A stretch of 64,000 nucleotides of DNA from Achromobacter deleyi (GTDB lineage Bacteria; Pseudomonadota; Gammaproteobacteria; Burkholderiales; Burkholderiaceae_B): NCBI RefSeq assembly GCF_902859705.1, contig NZ_CADIJO010000017.1, positions 61,001 to 125,000 of the forward strand, given 5' to 3'. Below the pieces are notes generated by a model. It worked only from the letters and a program-made list of their open reading frames with translations. It did not search any database and was not told where the DNA came from. The position numbers and the translations under genes were made by a program. Shown piece after piece: positions 8,548 through 16,971 of this stretch; position 1 is the first letter of the stretch, and each line of letters opens with the position of its first letter.

Positions 8548-9474
8548 ATGCCTCGACACTTTCCGCACGCGCTGGTGATCGCCCTGACGATCGGCTTCGG
8601 GACCCTTGGCGCTTCGACGCAGGCCCAGGTTCCGCCGACGCCAAAGGTGCAGTCTGGCAACGGGCATCCTTACGAGATCGCCGACAGCGAAGTATGGGAC
8701 GTGCCTGATCCCGTTTCCCAGCGCGGCTACCAGGTCTTCGTTGCGTTGCCACCGTCCTATGCCAAACAGCCGCAGCGGCGTTACCCGGTGCTGTATGTGA
8801 CCGACGCCGACTACGCCTTCCCGATCATCCGCCAGCTTGCGCGCCGCTTGAATGTCGAGGGCCCCAAGATCGAGGAGTTCATTCTCGTCGGCCTGTCGTA
8901 TGGAAAAGGCGAGGACGGCGGAGCCAGCCGTCGGCGGGATTACACACCGACAGCCAACGGCCCGAGCACGGACGTTGCCGGTTCAATCCACGGCCATTCG
9001 CAAGCCTATCAACAATACCTTCGCGACCAGGTCAAACCCTTCATCACCGCTCGCTATCGGACCGACCCCGCCACGGCAATCTTCCTGGGCCACTCGTACG
9101 GCGCCCTGTTGGGGACGCAGATTCTTTTCACCGAACCTGACTTGTTCAGCGGTTATATCCTCGGCAGTCCGTCGCTCTGGTACGACAAGCGGCATATCTT
9201 GAAGGTCGAAGCAAACTACGCCAAGCGCAATCAAGACCTCAAGGCGAAAGTCTTTCTTTATGTCGGCGCCTACGAAGCCTTGCGCAAGGGGGATCGACGC
9301 TACAACCAGACGGTGGACATGGTCGCCGACAACCGAGCCCTGGAAAAGACGCTGCAAAGCAGAAAATACCCAGGTTTGAAACTTGAGTCGGTGGTCTTGA
9401 ACGACGAAGATCATCTCACCGTCGCGCCACGAGGCTTCACGCAGGGATTGAAATATCTGCTGCCAGTGCGCTGA
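8548..9474 (+). CDS. Secreted esterase, alpha/beta hydrolase (Fes/IroE-like putative esterase family)
   Basis: A 308-aa exported hydrolase. The start at 8548 gives a clean Sec signal peptide (MPRHFPHALVIALTIG, cut near AQA-QV) with a GAAG ribosome site; an upstream in-frame GTG would place charged residues before it. The nucleophile elbow is GHSYG (Ser183), preceded by a beta-strand core (YPVLYVTDADYAF). A late DEDHLT segment supplies the likely catalytic His. This order matches the putative-esterase family that includes esterase D, enterochelin esterase and IroE. A siderophore receptor lies 11 kb away, but that is not enough to assign a siderophore-esterase role. The 18-bp direct repeats on both sides suggest the gene may have moved as a unit. 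Confidence 0.82.
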   Translation: MPRHFPHALVIALTIGFGTLGASTQAQVPPTPKVQSGNGHPYEIADSEVWDVPDPVSQRGYQVFVALPPSYAKQPQRRYPVLYVTDADYAFPIIRQLARRLNVEGPKIEEFILVGLSYGKGEDGGASRRRDYTPTANGPSTDVAGSIHGHSQAYQQYLRDQVKPFITARYRTDPATAIFLGHSYGALLGTQILFTEPDLFSGYILGSPSLWYDKRHILKVEANYAKRNQDLKAKVFLYVGAYEALRKGDRRYNQTVDMVADNRALEKTLQSRKYPGLKLESVVLNDEDHLTVAPRGFTQGLKYLLPVR

Positions 9475-9554
9475 ATCATCAGCGCGCACGACACGGCGGG
9501 TCGGCCAGCGATCCGCGCTACCGGCTCTCGTTTCCTGCTTCGTGTTTCAGAAAA

Positions 9555-9572
9555 AGTGTCAGACTACGGTTT
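9555..9572. repeat. 18-bp direct repeat, right copy
   Basis: Identical to 8508-8525. It lies just upstream of the start chosen for the next gene, in the otherwise empty 118 bp after the esterase. Confidence 0.85.
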
Positions 9573-9592
9573 TGCGCTTTGCATCGGACATC

Positions 9593-10114
9593 ATGAACCC
9601 ACAAATCCAGGCGACCGAATTCGAGCTGTGCGTTTCCATGGGAGATCTTGTTCTGTGGTCAGAAGACAGCGATGACCCGGTCGCTCTGCATCCCGACCTG
9701 CAGGCACTATTCGATGCTTTAGGCGCAGATATCGATTTACTGCCCATCATCTCCGGGTACTTTGAAGACAGTGCTCGAGTGGGTCGCGGCGACGTCTATG
9801 TGTTCGAGATTGGCGACGCCACCGTAATGGCCTTGGACACCTATTCAGAGCCGACAGATCAATTGGATTTGATCTCCCTGTATATCAGGTGCGGCAAAGA
9901 CAAGAGTGCCGAGATAGCTCGGCTTGCGCTGCAGCTGTTCAACGCAACACCTTGTCAGGTTCACTTTGCTCAGAAATCCATCTCCAGCGAGCTCCGGAAA
10001 GCGATAGACGCACGCAACTTCCCCCGGTCGTTTCCGGGCAGTTCCTTCAGGCAATCTCAGATCCGCTCGGCGCTATTGCTGCGACGTGATCCGATTGATC
10101 GAACCCCGACATAA
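9593..10114 (+). CDS. Hypothetical protein
   Basis: A 173-aa protein that I do not recognise. It is acidic in the first half (SEDSDD, DIDLLP), with no signal peptide or membrane helix. It reads as a plausible small alpha/beta fold (YVFEIGDATVMALDTY). The C-terminal 35 residues are Arg-rich and low in structure. The ATG at 9593 is preferred because the longer version beginning at 9542 would translate through the 18-bp repeat. GC is lower than in the core genes. It ends 6 bp before the convergent phosphotransferase gene, so no shared operon is possible with it. Confidence 0.55.
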   Translation: MNPQIQATEFELCVSMGDLVLWSEDSDDPVALHPDLQALFDALGADIDLLPIISGYFEDSARVGRGDVYVFEIGDATVMALDTYSEPTDQLDLISLYIRCGKDKSAEIARLALQLFNATPCQVHFAQKSISSELRKAIDARNFPRSFPGSSFRQSQIRSALLLRRDPIDRTPT

Positions 10115-10120
10115 CGGCAA

Positions 10121-10900
10121 TCAGAAAAACTCATCCAGCAAACAATAGAACGCCATGCGTTCGTGGTCGGGTTCCACGCCGTATTCACGAAAGAATGGCG
10201 CCACCCATGCTTGCCCGAGATTGCGCGCGATGCTTCGTGCAGTCAGTGCAAGGTCCTGGTATCTGTCACTGACGCCTAAGCGGCCGCAATCGATGAAGCC
10301 CGTGAAAGCGCTGCCGGCTGCCATGAAATTGGGCAGGCAAGCATCACCGTGGGTCACGACAGGATCGCAGGCCAGCGGACGCGTCGACAACAGATCCGCC
10401 AGCACATCCGAAGCGCTCTGCCCCTGGCGTTCGTCGTCAAAGTCCGTTTCGTCGACGAGTCCCTGGTTCACACGATCTCTGGCTACAGCGATACGTTCCT
10501 CCAGGGGGTGGTGGAACGGACACATTGCGATCGGCACCTGGTGGAGACGACGGAGTGCCTTCGCCAGAACATCCACGATTTGAGCGGAAGACAGGTCATC
10601 CGCGCTGGCCAGATCGCGCCCGGGAACGGCAGTCATGAGTAGCCAGTGGCGGTTGTCATCCGTCGTAAAACCGACCACGGTCGGCCCAGGCAGGGCCAGC
10701 CGTTGCAGCCACTGAAGGCGTTCGACTTCGCCAGGAAGCTCACTCAACTGGCCCGCAGGTTCGGACTTCAGGAATAGCGCTTGCCCGTCATCGCAATGGA
10801 TGCGAAAGACTTCCGCTCCGGACTCTCCAATGACTTGTCGTTCGATGACCGCGCCAGCCAGTCTTTGCTGCCATGTTTCGGGGATATGCATGTCGTCCAC
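10121..10900 (-). CDS. aph(3'): APH(3')-type aminoglycoside O-phosphotransferase
   Basis: A 259-aa enzyme of the size and layout of APH(3') kinases, which phosphorylate the 3'-OH of kanamycin and neomycin with ATP. The N-lobe has an ATP-binding lysine in ALFLKSEP. The catalytic loop reads VVTHGDACLPN (H-G-D-x-x-x-x-N). The metal-binding segment reads IDCGRLGVSDRYQDLAL, and the protein ends in the family-typical LLDEFF. All key catalytic residues are present, so it should be active. There is no IS, integron or other resistance gene nearby, which suggests an intrinsic chromosomal gene, as is known for APH(3')-II variants in some non-fermenters. Actual resistance spectrum is inference. Confidence 0.9.
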   Translation of the reverse strand: MDDMHIPETWQQRLAGAVIERQVIGESGAEVFRIHCDDGQALFLKSEPAGQLSELPGEVERLQWLQRLALPGPTVVGFTTDDNRHWLLMTAVPGRDLASADDLSSAQIVDVLAKALRRLHQVPIAMCPFHHPLEERIAVARDRVNQGLVDETDFDDERQGQSASDVLADLLSTRPLACDPVVTHGDACLPNFMAAGSAFTGFIDCGRLGVSDRYQDLALTARSIARNLGQAWVAPFFREYGVEPDHERMAFYCLLDEFF

Positions 10901-10920
10901 TTGTTATCTTCCGGCGGAAT

Positions 10921-11928
10921 CTACGTTGCGCGCAGCCGTATATCGTCGCCACCCTCGTCTTTCAGCGGCGCCGCACCCCGGCCAAACTTATCCCGATATG
11001 CCGCGGGACTCGTCAGCACGATCCGCCTGAAGTGCCTGCGCATCGATTCTTCCGACCCAAACCCCGCCAGCTCCGCAATCCGTCCAATCGGCAAGGCCGT
11101 CTGCGCTTCCAGCATGTCTCGCGCCGCCGCCACGCGCTCACGCACCAGCCATTCATACGGCGCCATGCCGGTGGCATCGTGGAATTGCCGTTGCAGCGTG
11201 CGTGGGCTCATCGCGGCGCGTTCCGCCAGCGAACGCAGCGTGTGCGGCAAGGCGGGATGCTGACGCATCCAGTCCATCAGTTTGGTCAGGCGTCCGCTGT
11301 CGTCCTGGGGCATCGGGCGCGGCACGAACTGCGCCTGGCCGCCCTCTCGGTGCGGCGCCACCACCAGCCGCTGCGCGACCCGGTTGGCCACGGCGCCGCC
11401 GTAATCGCGCCGCACCAGGTGCAGCAGCATGTCCAGCCCCGCCGCGGACCCCGCCGATGTGATGATCTGGCCTTCGTCTATATATAAGGCGTCCGGCTCG
11501 ACCCGCACGTTCGGATAGCGCCGCTGCAGCGCGGCGGCGTAGCGCCAGTGGGTGGTCACGGTCTTGCCGTCCAGCACACCGGCTGCAGCCAGCACGAACA
11601 CACCCGAGCAGATCGAGCACAGCCGCGCCCCGCGCTGGTAGGCCTGGCGGATGCGCTTGAGCAGTGGCTCGGGCGGCAGTTCGTCGGCGTCGCGCCAACC
11701 GGGCACCACGATCGTATCGGCGCGGTCCAGCATCTTCAATGTGTAGGGTGCGGCGACCGTGATGCCGCCTGCGGCCCGCAGCGGGCCCGGTTCGCTGGCG
11801 CAGACGGCGAAGCGATACCAGTCGACGCCGAGTTCCGGGCGTTCCAGCGCGAACAGCTCGGTGACGCAGCCGAATTCGAAGGTACAGAGCCGGTCGTAAG
11901 CCAGCGCGACGACAAGATGATTAGCCAT
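10921..11928 (-). CDS. ftrA: FtrA-type transcriptional regulator (DJ-1/PfpI + AraC HTH)
   Basis: A 335-aa GlxA/FtrA-family regulator. The N-terminal 200 residues form a DJ-1/PfpI-like amidotransferase fold (VVPGWRD; LCSICSGVFVLAAAG with the nucleophile-elbow Cys position kept). The C-terminal 100 residues are an AraC-type double helix-turn-helix (SLAERAAMSPRTLQRQF, then GRIAELAGFGSEESMRRHFRR). The gene is divergent from a rhodanese gene with 125 bp between the starts, a common ftrA/rhodanese arrangement. It probably controls that sulfurtransferase and possibly itself. The inducing signal is unknown. Confidence 0.9.
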   Translation of the reverse strand: MANHLVVALAYDRLCTFEFGCVTELFALERPELGVDWYRFAVCASEPGPLRAAGGITVAAPYTLKMLDRADTIVVPGWRDADELPPEPLLKRIRQAYQRGARLCSICSGVFVLAAAGVLDGKTVTTHWRYAAALQRRYPNVRVEPDALYIDEGQIITSAGSAAGLDMLLHLVRRDYGGAVANRVAQRLVVAPHREGGQAQFVPRPMPQDDSGRLTKLMDWMRQHPALPHTLRSLAERAAMSPRTLQRQFHDATGMAPYEWLVRERVAAARDMLEAQTALPIGRIAELAGFGSEESMRRHFRRIVLTSPAAYRDKFGRGAAPLKDEGGDDIRLRAT

Positions 11929-12053
11929 GGCGTGATGTTACCGAAGAATGGCATTTACGCCACTACTGCGAATGGCGGCCAACGGCCAGAATGACGTCAC
12001 TGGATTGGTTTTCCAGGCACCGTTTCAACGACCCCTTCCCGCAGAGTTCAACC

Positions 12054-12491
12054 ATGTCGACCCCCAACGCCGTCACCGCCATCCCCGCCGCCCAGAGCGA
12101 AACTGCACTGGCCCATTTTCGTGCGGCCATGCAGTTCGAGACCGATTGTTCCGATGTTTCCAGCGCGCTGGCCAGCGGCGCGCCGGGTTTCGTGCTGCTG
12201 GATGTTCGCAGCCCGGCGCTGTATGCGCAGGGCCACGTGCCGGGCGCGCTGAATCTGCCGCACGGCAAGATCGTCGAGTCCAAACTCGTGGACTACCCGG
12301 CGGATACGCTGTTTGTGACGTACTGCGCCGGGCCGCACTGCAACGGCGCGACACGGGGCGCAATACGGTTTGCCCAGCTGGGGCGGCCGGTGAAGGTGAT
12401 GATCGGCGGGATTACCGGGTGGCTCGATGAAGGCTTCGCGCTGGCGACGGGCGTTGCGGCGCATCGCAGTGAAACCGCTCAACCGGGTTGA
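12054..12491 (+). CDS. Rhodanese-like sulfurtransferase
   Basis: A 145-aa single-domain rhodanese. The CH2A-type region LLDVRSPALYAQGHVPGALNLPH and the active-site loop YCAGPHCNGA are intact; the first Cys of the loop is the expected persulfide carrier. The start at 12054 is chosen because the residues encoded upstream (from 11991) look non-conserved and would extend far into the divergent promoter. It is divergent from ftrA, which is its likely regulator. Cytoplasmic, no signal peptide. The sulfur donor and acceptor are unknown. Confidence 0.88.
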   Translation: MSTPNAVTAIPAAQSETALAHFRAAMQFETDCSDVSSALASGAPGFVLLDVRSPALYAQGHVPGALNLPHGKIVESKLVDYPADTLFVTYCAGPHCNGATRGAIRFAQLGRPVKVMIGGITGWLDEGFALATGVAAHRSETAQPG

Positions 12492-12537
12492 TGGCCCGGC
12501 GCGGGACGACGATCCGGGCCGATGCAGGTTGCGTCGG

Positions 12538-13395
12538 CTACCCGCGCACCACGCTGCGAAACGCAGCGGAAAGTGCAGCCAGCGCGTCTTGTGTGCGGGC
12601 ATCCTGGCTTCGGGTGTGAAGCACGACGGGCAGAGACGGCAATTCGGGCAGCCCGAGTTTCGCGCCGATATCCACGGCGCCGAATGGCAGCATCCTCGGC
12701 GCCAGCGCGGCCACGCCCAATCCCGCCATGACCGCCGCCGCGACGGCCGCCACGCCGCCGCCGACAAAGACTTCTCGCCAGGGGACGTGCGCGGCATCCA
12801 GAAGACTGGCGGCCAGCGCACGAACTCCGCAAGGCTCTGCCAGGGTGGCAAGAGGCAGGGGTTCGTCGGCTCGGTATTGCCAGCCGGGCGCGGCGAACCA
12901 GCCCAGTTTTTCTTCGGCAATCAGGGTCCCATCGCTGCGGCCGGCATTCAGGCGGACGATGACCGTGTCGAGTTCGCGGCGGTCGAAGCTTTGCAGCAGG
13001 TCGCCGGACGATCCGATCCGGATGTCGATCAACAACTCGGGATCTTGCGCGTTCATGCGTGCGATCAACGCAGGCAGTTCCGGCCCCGCAACGTGATCGC
13101 TGATGCCGACCGTGATTCGTTGCCGAGCGCTGGAAAATGCCGCCAGGGCGCGGTCATGGGCCGCCAGCAGTTCACGCGCATGTTCCAGAAACATTGCCCC
13201 GCTTGCGGATAGCTCGACATACCGGGGCGTGCGCTCGATCAGCCGGGTATCGAGCCGGTCTTCCAGCCGCTTGAGCTTCAGGCTGATGCCGGCCTGCGTC
13301 GTCTGCAGCGCCTCGGCGGCCCGGGTAAAGCTTCCCAGCTCTACGATGCGGACGAAGGCTTTCACGGCATCGAGGTCAAGCGATTGCGCAGTCAT
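12538..13395 (-). CDS. LysR-family transcriptional regulator
   Basis: A 285-aa LysR regulator. The winged helix-turn-helix spans residues 7-66 (FVRIVELGSFTRAAEALQTTQAGISLKLKRLEDRL) and is followed by a substrate-binding domain with the usual two alpha/beta lobes. It is divergent from a tautomerase gene 84 bp away and most likely controls it. A TTTAT-N7-ATAAA inverted repeat lies in the shared promoter. The effector is unknown. Confidence 0.92.
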   Translation of the reverse strand: MTAQSLDLDAVKAFVRIVELGSFTRAAEALQTTQAGISLKLKRLEDRLDTRLIERTPRYVELSASGAMFLEHARELLAAHDRALAAFSSARQRITVGISDHVAGPELPALIARMNAQDPELLIDIRIGSSGDLLQSFDRRELDTVIVRLNAGRSDGTLIAEEKLGWFAAPGWQYRADEPLPLATLAEPCGVRALAASLLDAAHVPWREVFVGGGVAAVAAAVMAGLGVAALAPRMLPFGAVDIGAKLGLPELPSLPVVLHTRSQDARTQDALAALSAAFRSVVRG

Positions 13396-13403
13396 TTCAG
13401 ATA

Positions 13404-13420
13404 TTTATCGTTGAAATAAA
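13404..13420. promoter_or_regulatory. Candidate LysR operator between LysR and tautomerase genes
   Basis: TTTAT (13404-13408) and ATAAA (13416-13420) form an inverted repeat with a 7-bp spacer. T-N11-A spacing occurs twice (13404/13416 and 13408/13420), as is usual for LysR-type sites. It sits 9 bp before the LysR start and 60 bp before the tautomerase start. Confidence 0.5.
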
Positions 13421-13479
13421 CATCCATAGCGTATCAGAATGATTAGTATGGAGCGGTCCAACCCAAGGAGAACCCCAAC

Positions 13480-13860
13480 ATGCCACTCGTTCATATCTCA
13501 ATGCGCACCGGAAAGAGCGACGCCTACAGACAGGCCATCTTCGACAGCGTCTATCGCGCGCTGCGCGACACCTTCAACGTTCCCGAAGACGACCAGTTCA
13601 TGACCATTACCCAGCATGACGCGGCGGACTTCCGCTATGGCAAGTCGTACCTGGGCGTTGCGCGTAGCGATGACCTGGTGCTCATCCAGATCACCGCCAA
13701 CAACACCCGCACGCTGGAACAGAAGAAAGCGTTGTTTGCGCGCACGGCGGAACTGCTCGCCGAAAGCCCGGGCATTCGCCCGGAAGACGTGTTCGTGAAC
13801 CTGGTGGAGGTGGCCAAAGAGAACTGGTCGATGGGCAATGGCCTCGCGCAATATGCCTGA
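13480..13860 (+). CDS. Tautomerase-superfamily protein
   Basis: A 126-aa protein of the 4-oxalocrotonate tautomerase / malonate-semialdehyde decarboxylase superfamily. The sequence begins MPLVHISMRTG, so Pro becomes the N-terminal catalytic base after Met removal. The length fits a fused two-unit beta-alpha-beta monomer. A second beta-strand segment (EDVFVNLVEVAKENWSMGNG) matches the family's C-terminal half. A strong AAGGAG ribosome site lies before the start. It is divergent from a LysR gene, so inducible by a small acid is likely. Substrate is not known; keto-enol tautomerisation of an aromatic-degradation product is inference. Confidence 0.85.
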   Translation: MPLVHISMRTGKSDAYRQAIFDSVYRALRDTFNVPEDDQFMTITQHDAADFRYGKSYLGVARSDDLVLIQITANNTRTLEQKKALFARTAELLAESPGIRPEDVFVNLVEVAKENWSMGNGLAQYA

Positions 13861-13871
13861 TCGCCTGCCCG

Positions 13872-14753
13872 CTATTCCCCCATCGAAAACCCCTGCTCGC
13901 GCAAGAACTTCGCCACGATAGGCTTCCATTTCTGCAGCGAATGGGTAAACAGGCTATGCCCGTTCTCGCCATCCGGCCCCATCGGCACAAACGTGGCGTG
14001 GCCGCCCGCCTGGTTGTAGGCGGCGACCCACTGCTTGGGCCAGTCGGGGCCCCAGTACAGGTCGTTTTCGGTGTAGATCCACAGCATGGGCAGGCGGGTC
14101 GCCTGGCCATAGGCGGCGTAGGTGGCTTGCAGGCGGTCGGGGCCGCAGGGCTTGCCGGGCGATCGCACGGGATCGCCGCCTGAACCGCCCGCGAAGTTGA
14201 TGGCGGCCTTGACCCCGGGCGGGTTCTGGGCCGCCAGCGCCACGGTGGAGCCTCCGCCCACCGACTGGCCCAGCACGACGATGCGCGAGGCGTCCACGTC
14301 CGGGCGTTGCGACATTGCCTGTACCACCTGGCTGATCTGGCTGGCGGCCCGGTCGAACATGGGGGTGAAGCGGCGGTCGCCGCAGGGGCCGCTGGTTTCC
14401 AGGTCGGGGCCGCCGGTGGCGCCGTAGCCCAGGCGCACCGGCACGGCCACCACGAAGCCCGCATCCGCGAAGAACTGCGAGGCCGACGTGTAGCGCGCCC
14501 GGCCCAGCTTGGCGCGGCCGGCCGGGTCGCCCGCCCGGCCATGGTTGATGACGATCAGCGGATGCTTGCCGGCGCCAGCGGGCGTGAACACGGTCACTAC
14601 CAGATCGCCCGAGGCCGTGCCGCCGTTTTCCAGCGCGACCTTGACGGGGACCTTCTCGACGCTTTCGTTGGCGGCAAGCTTGGGCGGTGGCGCGGCGCAG
14701 GCCGTCAGCAGACTCACGCTTGCGATCATCGCGATTCTTGTCAGAGCACCCAT
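13872..14753 (-). CDS. Alpha/beta hydrolase lipoprotein (dienelactone-hydrolase-like)
   Basis: A 293-aa lipoprotein hydrolase. The start at 14753 has a good GAGGG ribosome site and gives a lipoprotein signal ending in the lipobox LLTAC (Cys19). The mature protein has an alpha/beta-hydrolase core: LIVINHGRAG oxyanion region, nucleophile elbow GQSVGG, and a C-terminal DGENGHSLF that carries the catalytic His. Many surface Cys/Pro/Gly residues (SGPCGD, GKPCGPD) suggest a disulfide-stabilised periplasmic protein. It ends 12 bp from the convergent tautomerase gene. Substrate unknown. A longer version starting at 14840 would spoil the signal peptide. Confidence 0.82.
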   Translation of the reverse strand: MGALTRIAMIASVSLLTACAAPPPKLAANESVEKVPVKVALENGGTASGDLVVTVFTPAGAGKHPLIVINHGRAGDPAGRAKLGRARYTSASQFFADAGFVVAVPVRLGYGATGGPDLETSGPCGDRRFTPMFDRAASQISQVVQAMSQRPDVDASRIVVLGQSVGGGSTVALAAQNPPGVKAAINFAGGSGGDPVRSPGKPCGPDRLQATYAAYGQATRLPMLWIYTENDLYWGPDWPKQWVAAYNQAGGHATFVPMGPDGENGHSLFTHSLQKWKPIVAKFLREQGFSMGE

Positions 14754-14872
14754 GTAGACCCTCGTCGTGAACAGGCTCGTCGCCCGGGTAGCGGCAAGAC
14801 TACTCCCGCCGCGGCCGGTTCGCCATTGCCTTGAACCCACCCCGCCGATTCATTCCACTTCAGACTTATTCC

Positions 14873-14882
14873 ATGAAAATTA
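14873..14882. promoter_or_regulatory. Shared 10-mer upstream of enoyl-CoA hydratase
   Basis: ATGAAAATTA, 74 bp before the hydratase start. The same 10-mer is at 18033-18042 upstream of the Bug receptor gene, with the LysR gene of this block between them. A LysR-binding element common to both is possible. Confidence 0.35.
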
Positions 14883-14956
14883 CTTGTTTGTCGTGATCAA
14901 CGACCGGGCCTAGGATGGCTGGCAACGCCAACGATTCCACGAAAGAGACACTTGCC

Positions 14957-15757
14957 ATGACCGCCCCCATTCCCGCCTTTGCCCACAGCCTCGTCCAGCG
15001 CGACGAGCGCGGCGTGTACACCTTGCAGATCCACGATGCCAAAAGCCTGAACATCCTGGCCACGCCCGTCACCCTGGGCCTGACCGAGGCCGTGCGCTGG
15101 ATCGCCGCACAGCCCGACGCCCGCGCGCTGGTCATCCGCGGCAGCGGCGACAAGGCTTTTGTCGGCGGCGCCAACATCTATGAAATGGCCGAACTGGACC
15201 CGGCCGGCGGCCGCGCCTTCATCACCAACCTGCGCCACCTGTGCGACGCCGTGCGCGACGTGCCGGTGCCCACCATTGCCCGCCTGCCCGGCTTCTGCCT
15301 GGGCGCCGGTATGGAACTGGCCGCGGCCTGCGACATCCGCCTGGGGTCGCGCGATGGCGTGTTCGGCATGCCGGAAGTGCATGTCGGCATTCCGTCGGTA
15401 ATCCACGCCGTGCTGCTGCCCGCCCTGATCGGCCCGGGCGCCACGAACTGGCTGCTGCTGACCGGCGCCACTGTCGACGCCGACCAGGCGCTGCGCTGGG
15501 GATTCCTGCAATTCCTGTGCGAACCTGGCGCCGAAGCGCTGGACGCCCTGGTGGAGCGCACCGTCGGCCCCATCGCGGCCAGCGGGCCGCTGGCCGTGCG
15601 CTCGCAAAAGGCGCTGCTGCGCTACTGGGAGACGTCCACCCTTGAAGCCGGGCTGGACCGCAGCGTCGACGCCTTCGGCAACGCCTTCACCACCGACGAA
15701 CCGCGCCGTCACATGGCGCCCTTCCTGGCCCGCAAGCGCGCCCCGGAGGCGCAATGA
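14957..15757 (+). CDS. Enoyl-CoA hydratase/isomerase family protein
   Basis: A 266-aa crotonase-fold enzyme that should hydrate or isomerise an acyl-CoA. The oxyanion-hole segments are VGGANIYEM and GFCLGAGMELAAACD. Both catalytic glutamate positions of the hydratase family are filled (GMELAA and MPEVHVG). The start at 14957 follows a GAAAGAGA ribosome site and drops 14 leader residues. The stop overlaps the next gene by four bases (ATGA), so it is translationally coupled to the CoA-transferase. Together they suggest activation of a carboxylic acid to its CoA ester and hydration of the enoyl product. Confidence 0.9.
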   Translation: MTAPIPAFAHSLVQRDERGVYTLQIHDAKSLNILATPVTLGLTEAVRWIAAQPDARALVIRGSGDKAFVGGANIYEMAELDPAGGRAFITNLRHLCDAVRDVPVPTIARLPGFCLGAGMELAAACDIRLGSRDGVFGMPEVHVGIPSVIHAVLLPALIGPGATNWLLLTGATVDADQALRWGFLQFLCEPGAEALDALVERTVGPIAASGPLAVRSQKALLRYWETSTLEAGLDRSVDAFGNAFTTDEPRRHMAPFLARKRAPEAQ

Positions 15758-16902
15758 CCGCCGCCCCGGCCACCGGCCCGCTGGCCGGCGTGCGGGTGGT
15801 GGACATGACCTCGGTCGGCATGGGTCCGTACGCCACGCAGATCCTGGGCGACATGGGGGCCGACGTCATCAAGGTCGAGTCCCCGGAAGGCGACGTGTTC
15901 CGGGCCTCGGTGCCGGCCGCCTCGCCCGGCATGGGCGCCGCGTACCTGAACCTGAACCGCAACAAGCGCAGCGTCACGCTGGACGCCAAGCACCCCGACG
16001 ACCGCCAGCGCCTGCTGGAACTGGTCGACGGCGCCGACGTGTTCATCTCGAACGTGCGGCCGCGCGCGCTGGCGCGGGTGGGGCTGGACGCCGCCAGCCT
16101 CTGCGCCCGCAACCCGCGGCTGATCTACTGTTCGGCGGTGGGCTTTGGCCAGGACGGGCCGTATGCCGCGCAGCCCGCCTTCGACGACATCATCCAGGCC
16201 ATGAGCGGCCTGGCCGACCTGCAAGGCCGCAACAGTGGTGCGCCCGCCTATATCAACACCATCATGGCCGACAAGGTGGCCGGACTGACCCTGGCCTATG
16301 CGATTCCGATGGCGCTGTACGAACGCGAGAAGTCCGGGCGCGGCCAGGCGATCGAGGTGCCCATGTTCGAGACGCTGGTGTCGTTCACGCTGATCGAGCA
16401 TATGGGCGGACGCACCTTCGACCCGCCGCGCGGCGACATGGGCTACCGCCGGGTACTGTCGCCCGAACGCCGGCCCTACCGCACCCTGGACGGCCACCTG
16501 GCGCTGCTGCCCTATACGGATGCGCAATGGCAGCGCTTCTTTGCGCTGGCCGGACGTGCCGACCTGGCCGCCGACCCGCGCTACGCCAGCCCGCCCGCCC
16601 GCGCTCGCCACTTCGACGCGCTGTACGCCGACCTGGCCGCCATCGTGGCCTTGCGCACCACCGACGACTGGCTGGCGCGGCTGGCCGATGCCGACATTCC
16701 GCATTCCCGGGTCAATACGCCCGACGCCCTGTTCGACGACCCGCACCTGGCCGCCACGGGCTTTTTCCAGCAGGTCGAGCACCCCACCGAAGGCACCCTG
16801 ACGGCCACGTCCATTCCGGTGCGTTTTTCGCGTACGCCGGGGTCGATTCGCAGCCTGGCGCCACGCCAGGACGCGGATCGGGATATGCTCGGTCGGCAAT
16901 AG
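15754..16902 (+). CDS. CaiB/BaiF (family III) CoA-transferase
   Basis: A 382-aa family III CoA-transferase that moves CoA between carboxylic acids. The N-terminal GVRVVDMTSVGMGPYATQILGDMGADVIKVE is the family signature. The catalytic aspartate is in LADLQGRNSGAPAYINTIMADKV (the Asp of the MADK segment). The C-terminal part holds the interlocked-dimer region. Coupled to the upstream hydratase by an ATGA overlap and followed after 69 bp by a LysR gene on the same strand. Acceptor and donor acids are unknown. Confidence 0.92.
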   Translation: MTAAPATGPLAGVRVVDMTSVGMGPYATQILGDMGADVIKVESPEGDVFRASVPAASPGMGAAYLNLNRNKRSVTLDAKHPDDRQRLLELVDGADVFISNVRPRALARVGLDAASLCARNPRLIYCSAVGFGQDGPYAAQPAFDDIIQAMSGLADLQGRNSGAPAYINTIMADKVAGLTLAYAIPMALYEREKSGRGQAIEVPMFETLVSFTLIEHMGGRTFDPPRGDMGYRRVLSPERRPYRTLDGHLALLPYTDAQWQRFFALAGRADLAADPRYASPPARARHFDALYADLAAIVALRTTDDWLARLADADIPHSRVNTPDALFDDPHLAATGFFQQVEHPTEGTLTATSIPVRFSRTPGSIRSLAPRQDADRDMLGRQ

Positions 16903-16971
16903 GCCTGCCGGGGTGCGGCGACACCTGCCGCTCCCGGCCCGCCGCAAGCCTGTCCCCTGCCCGCCCCGACC

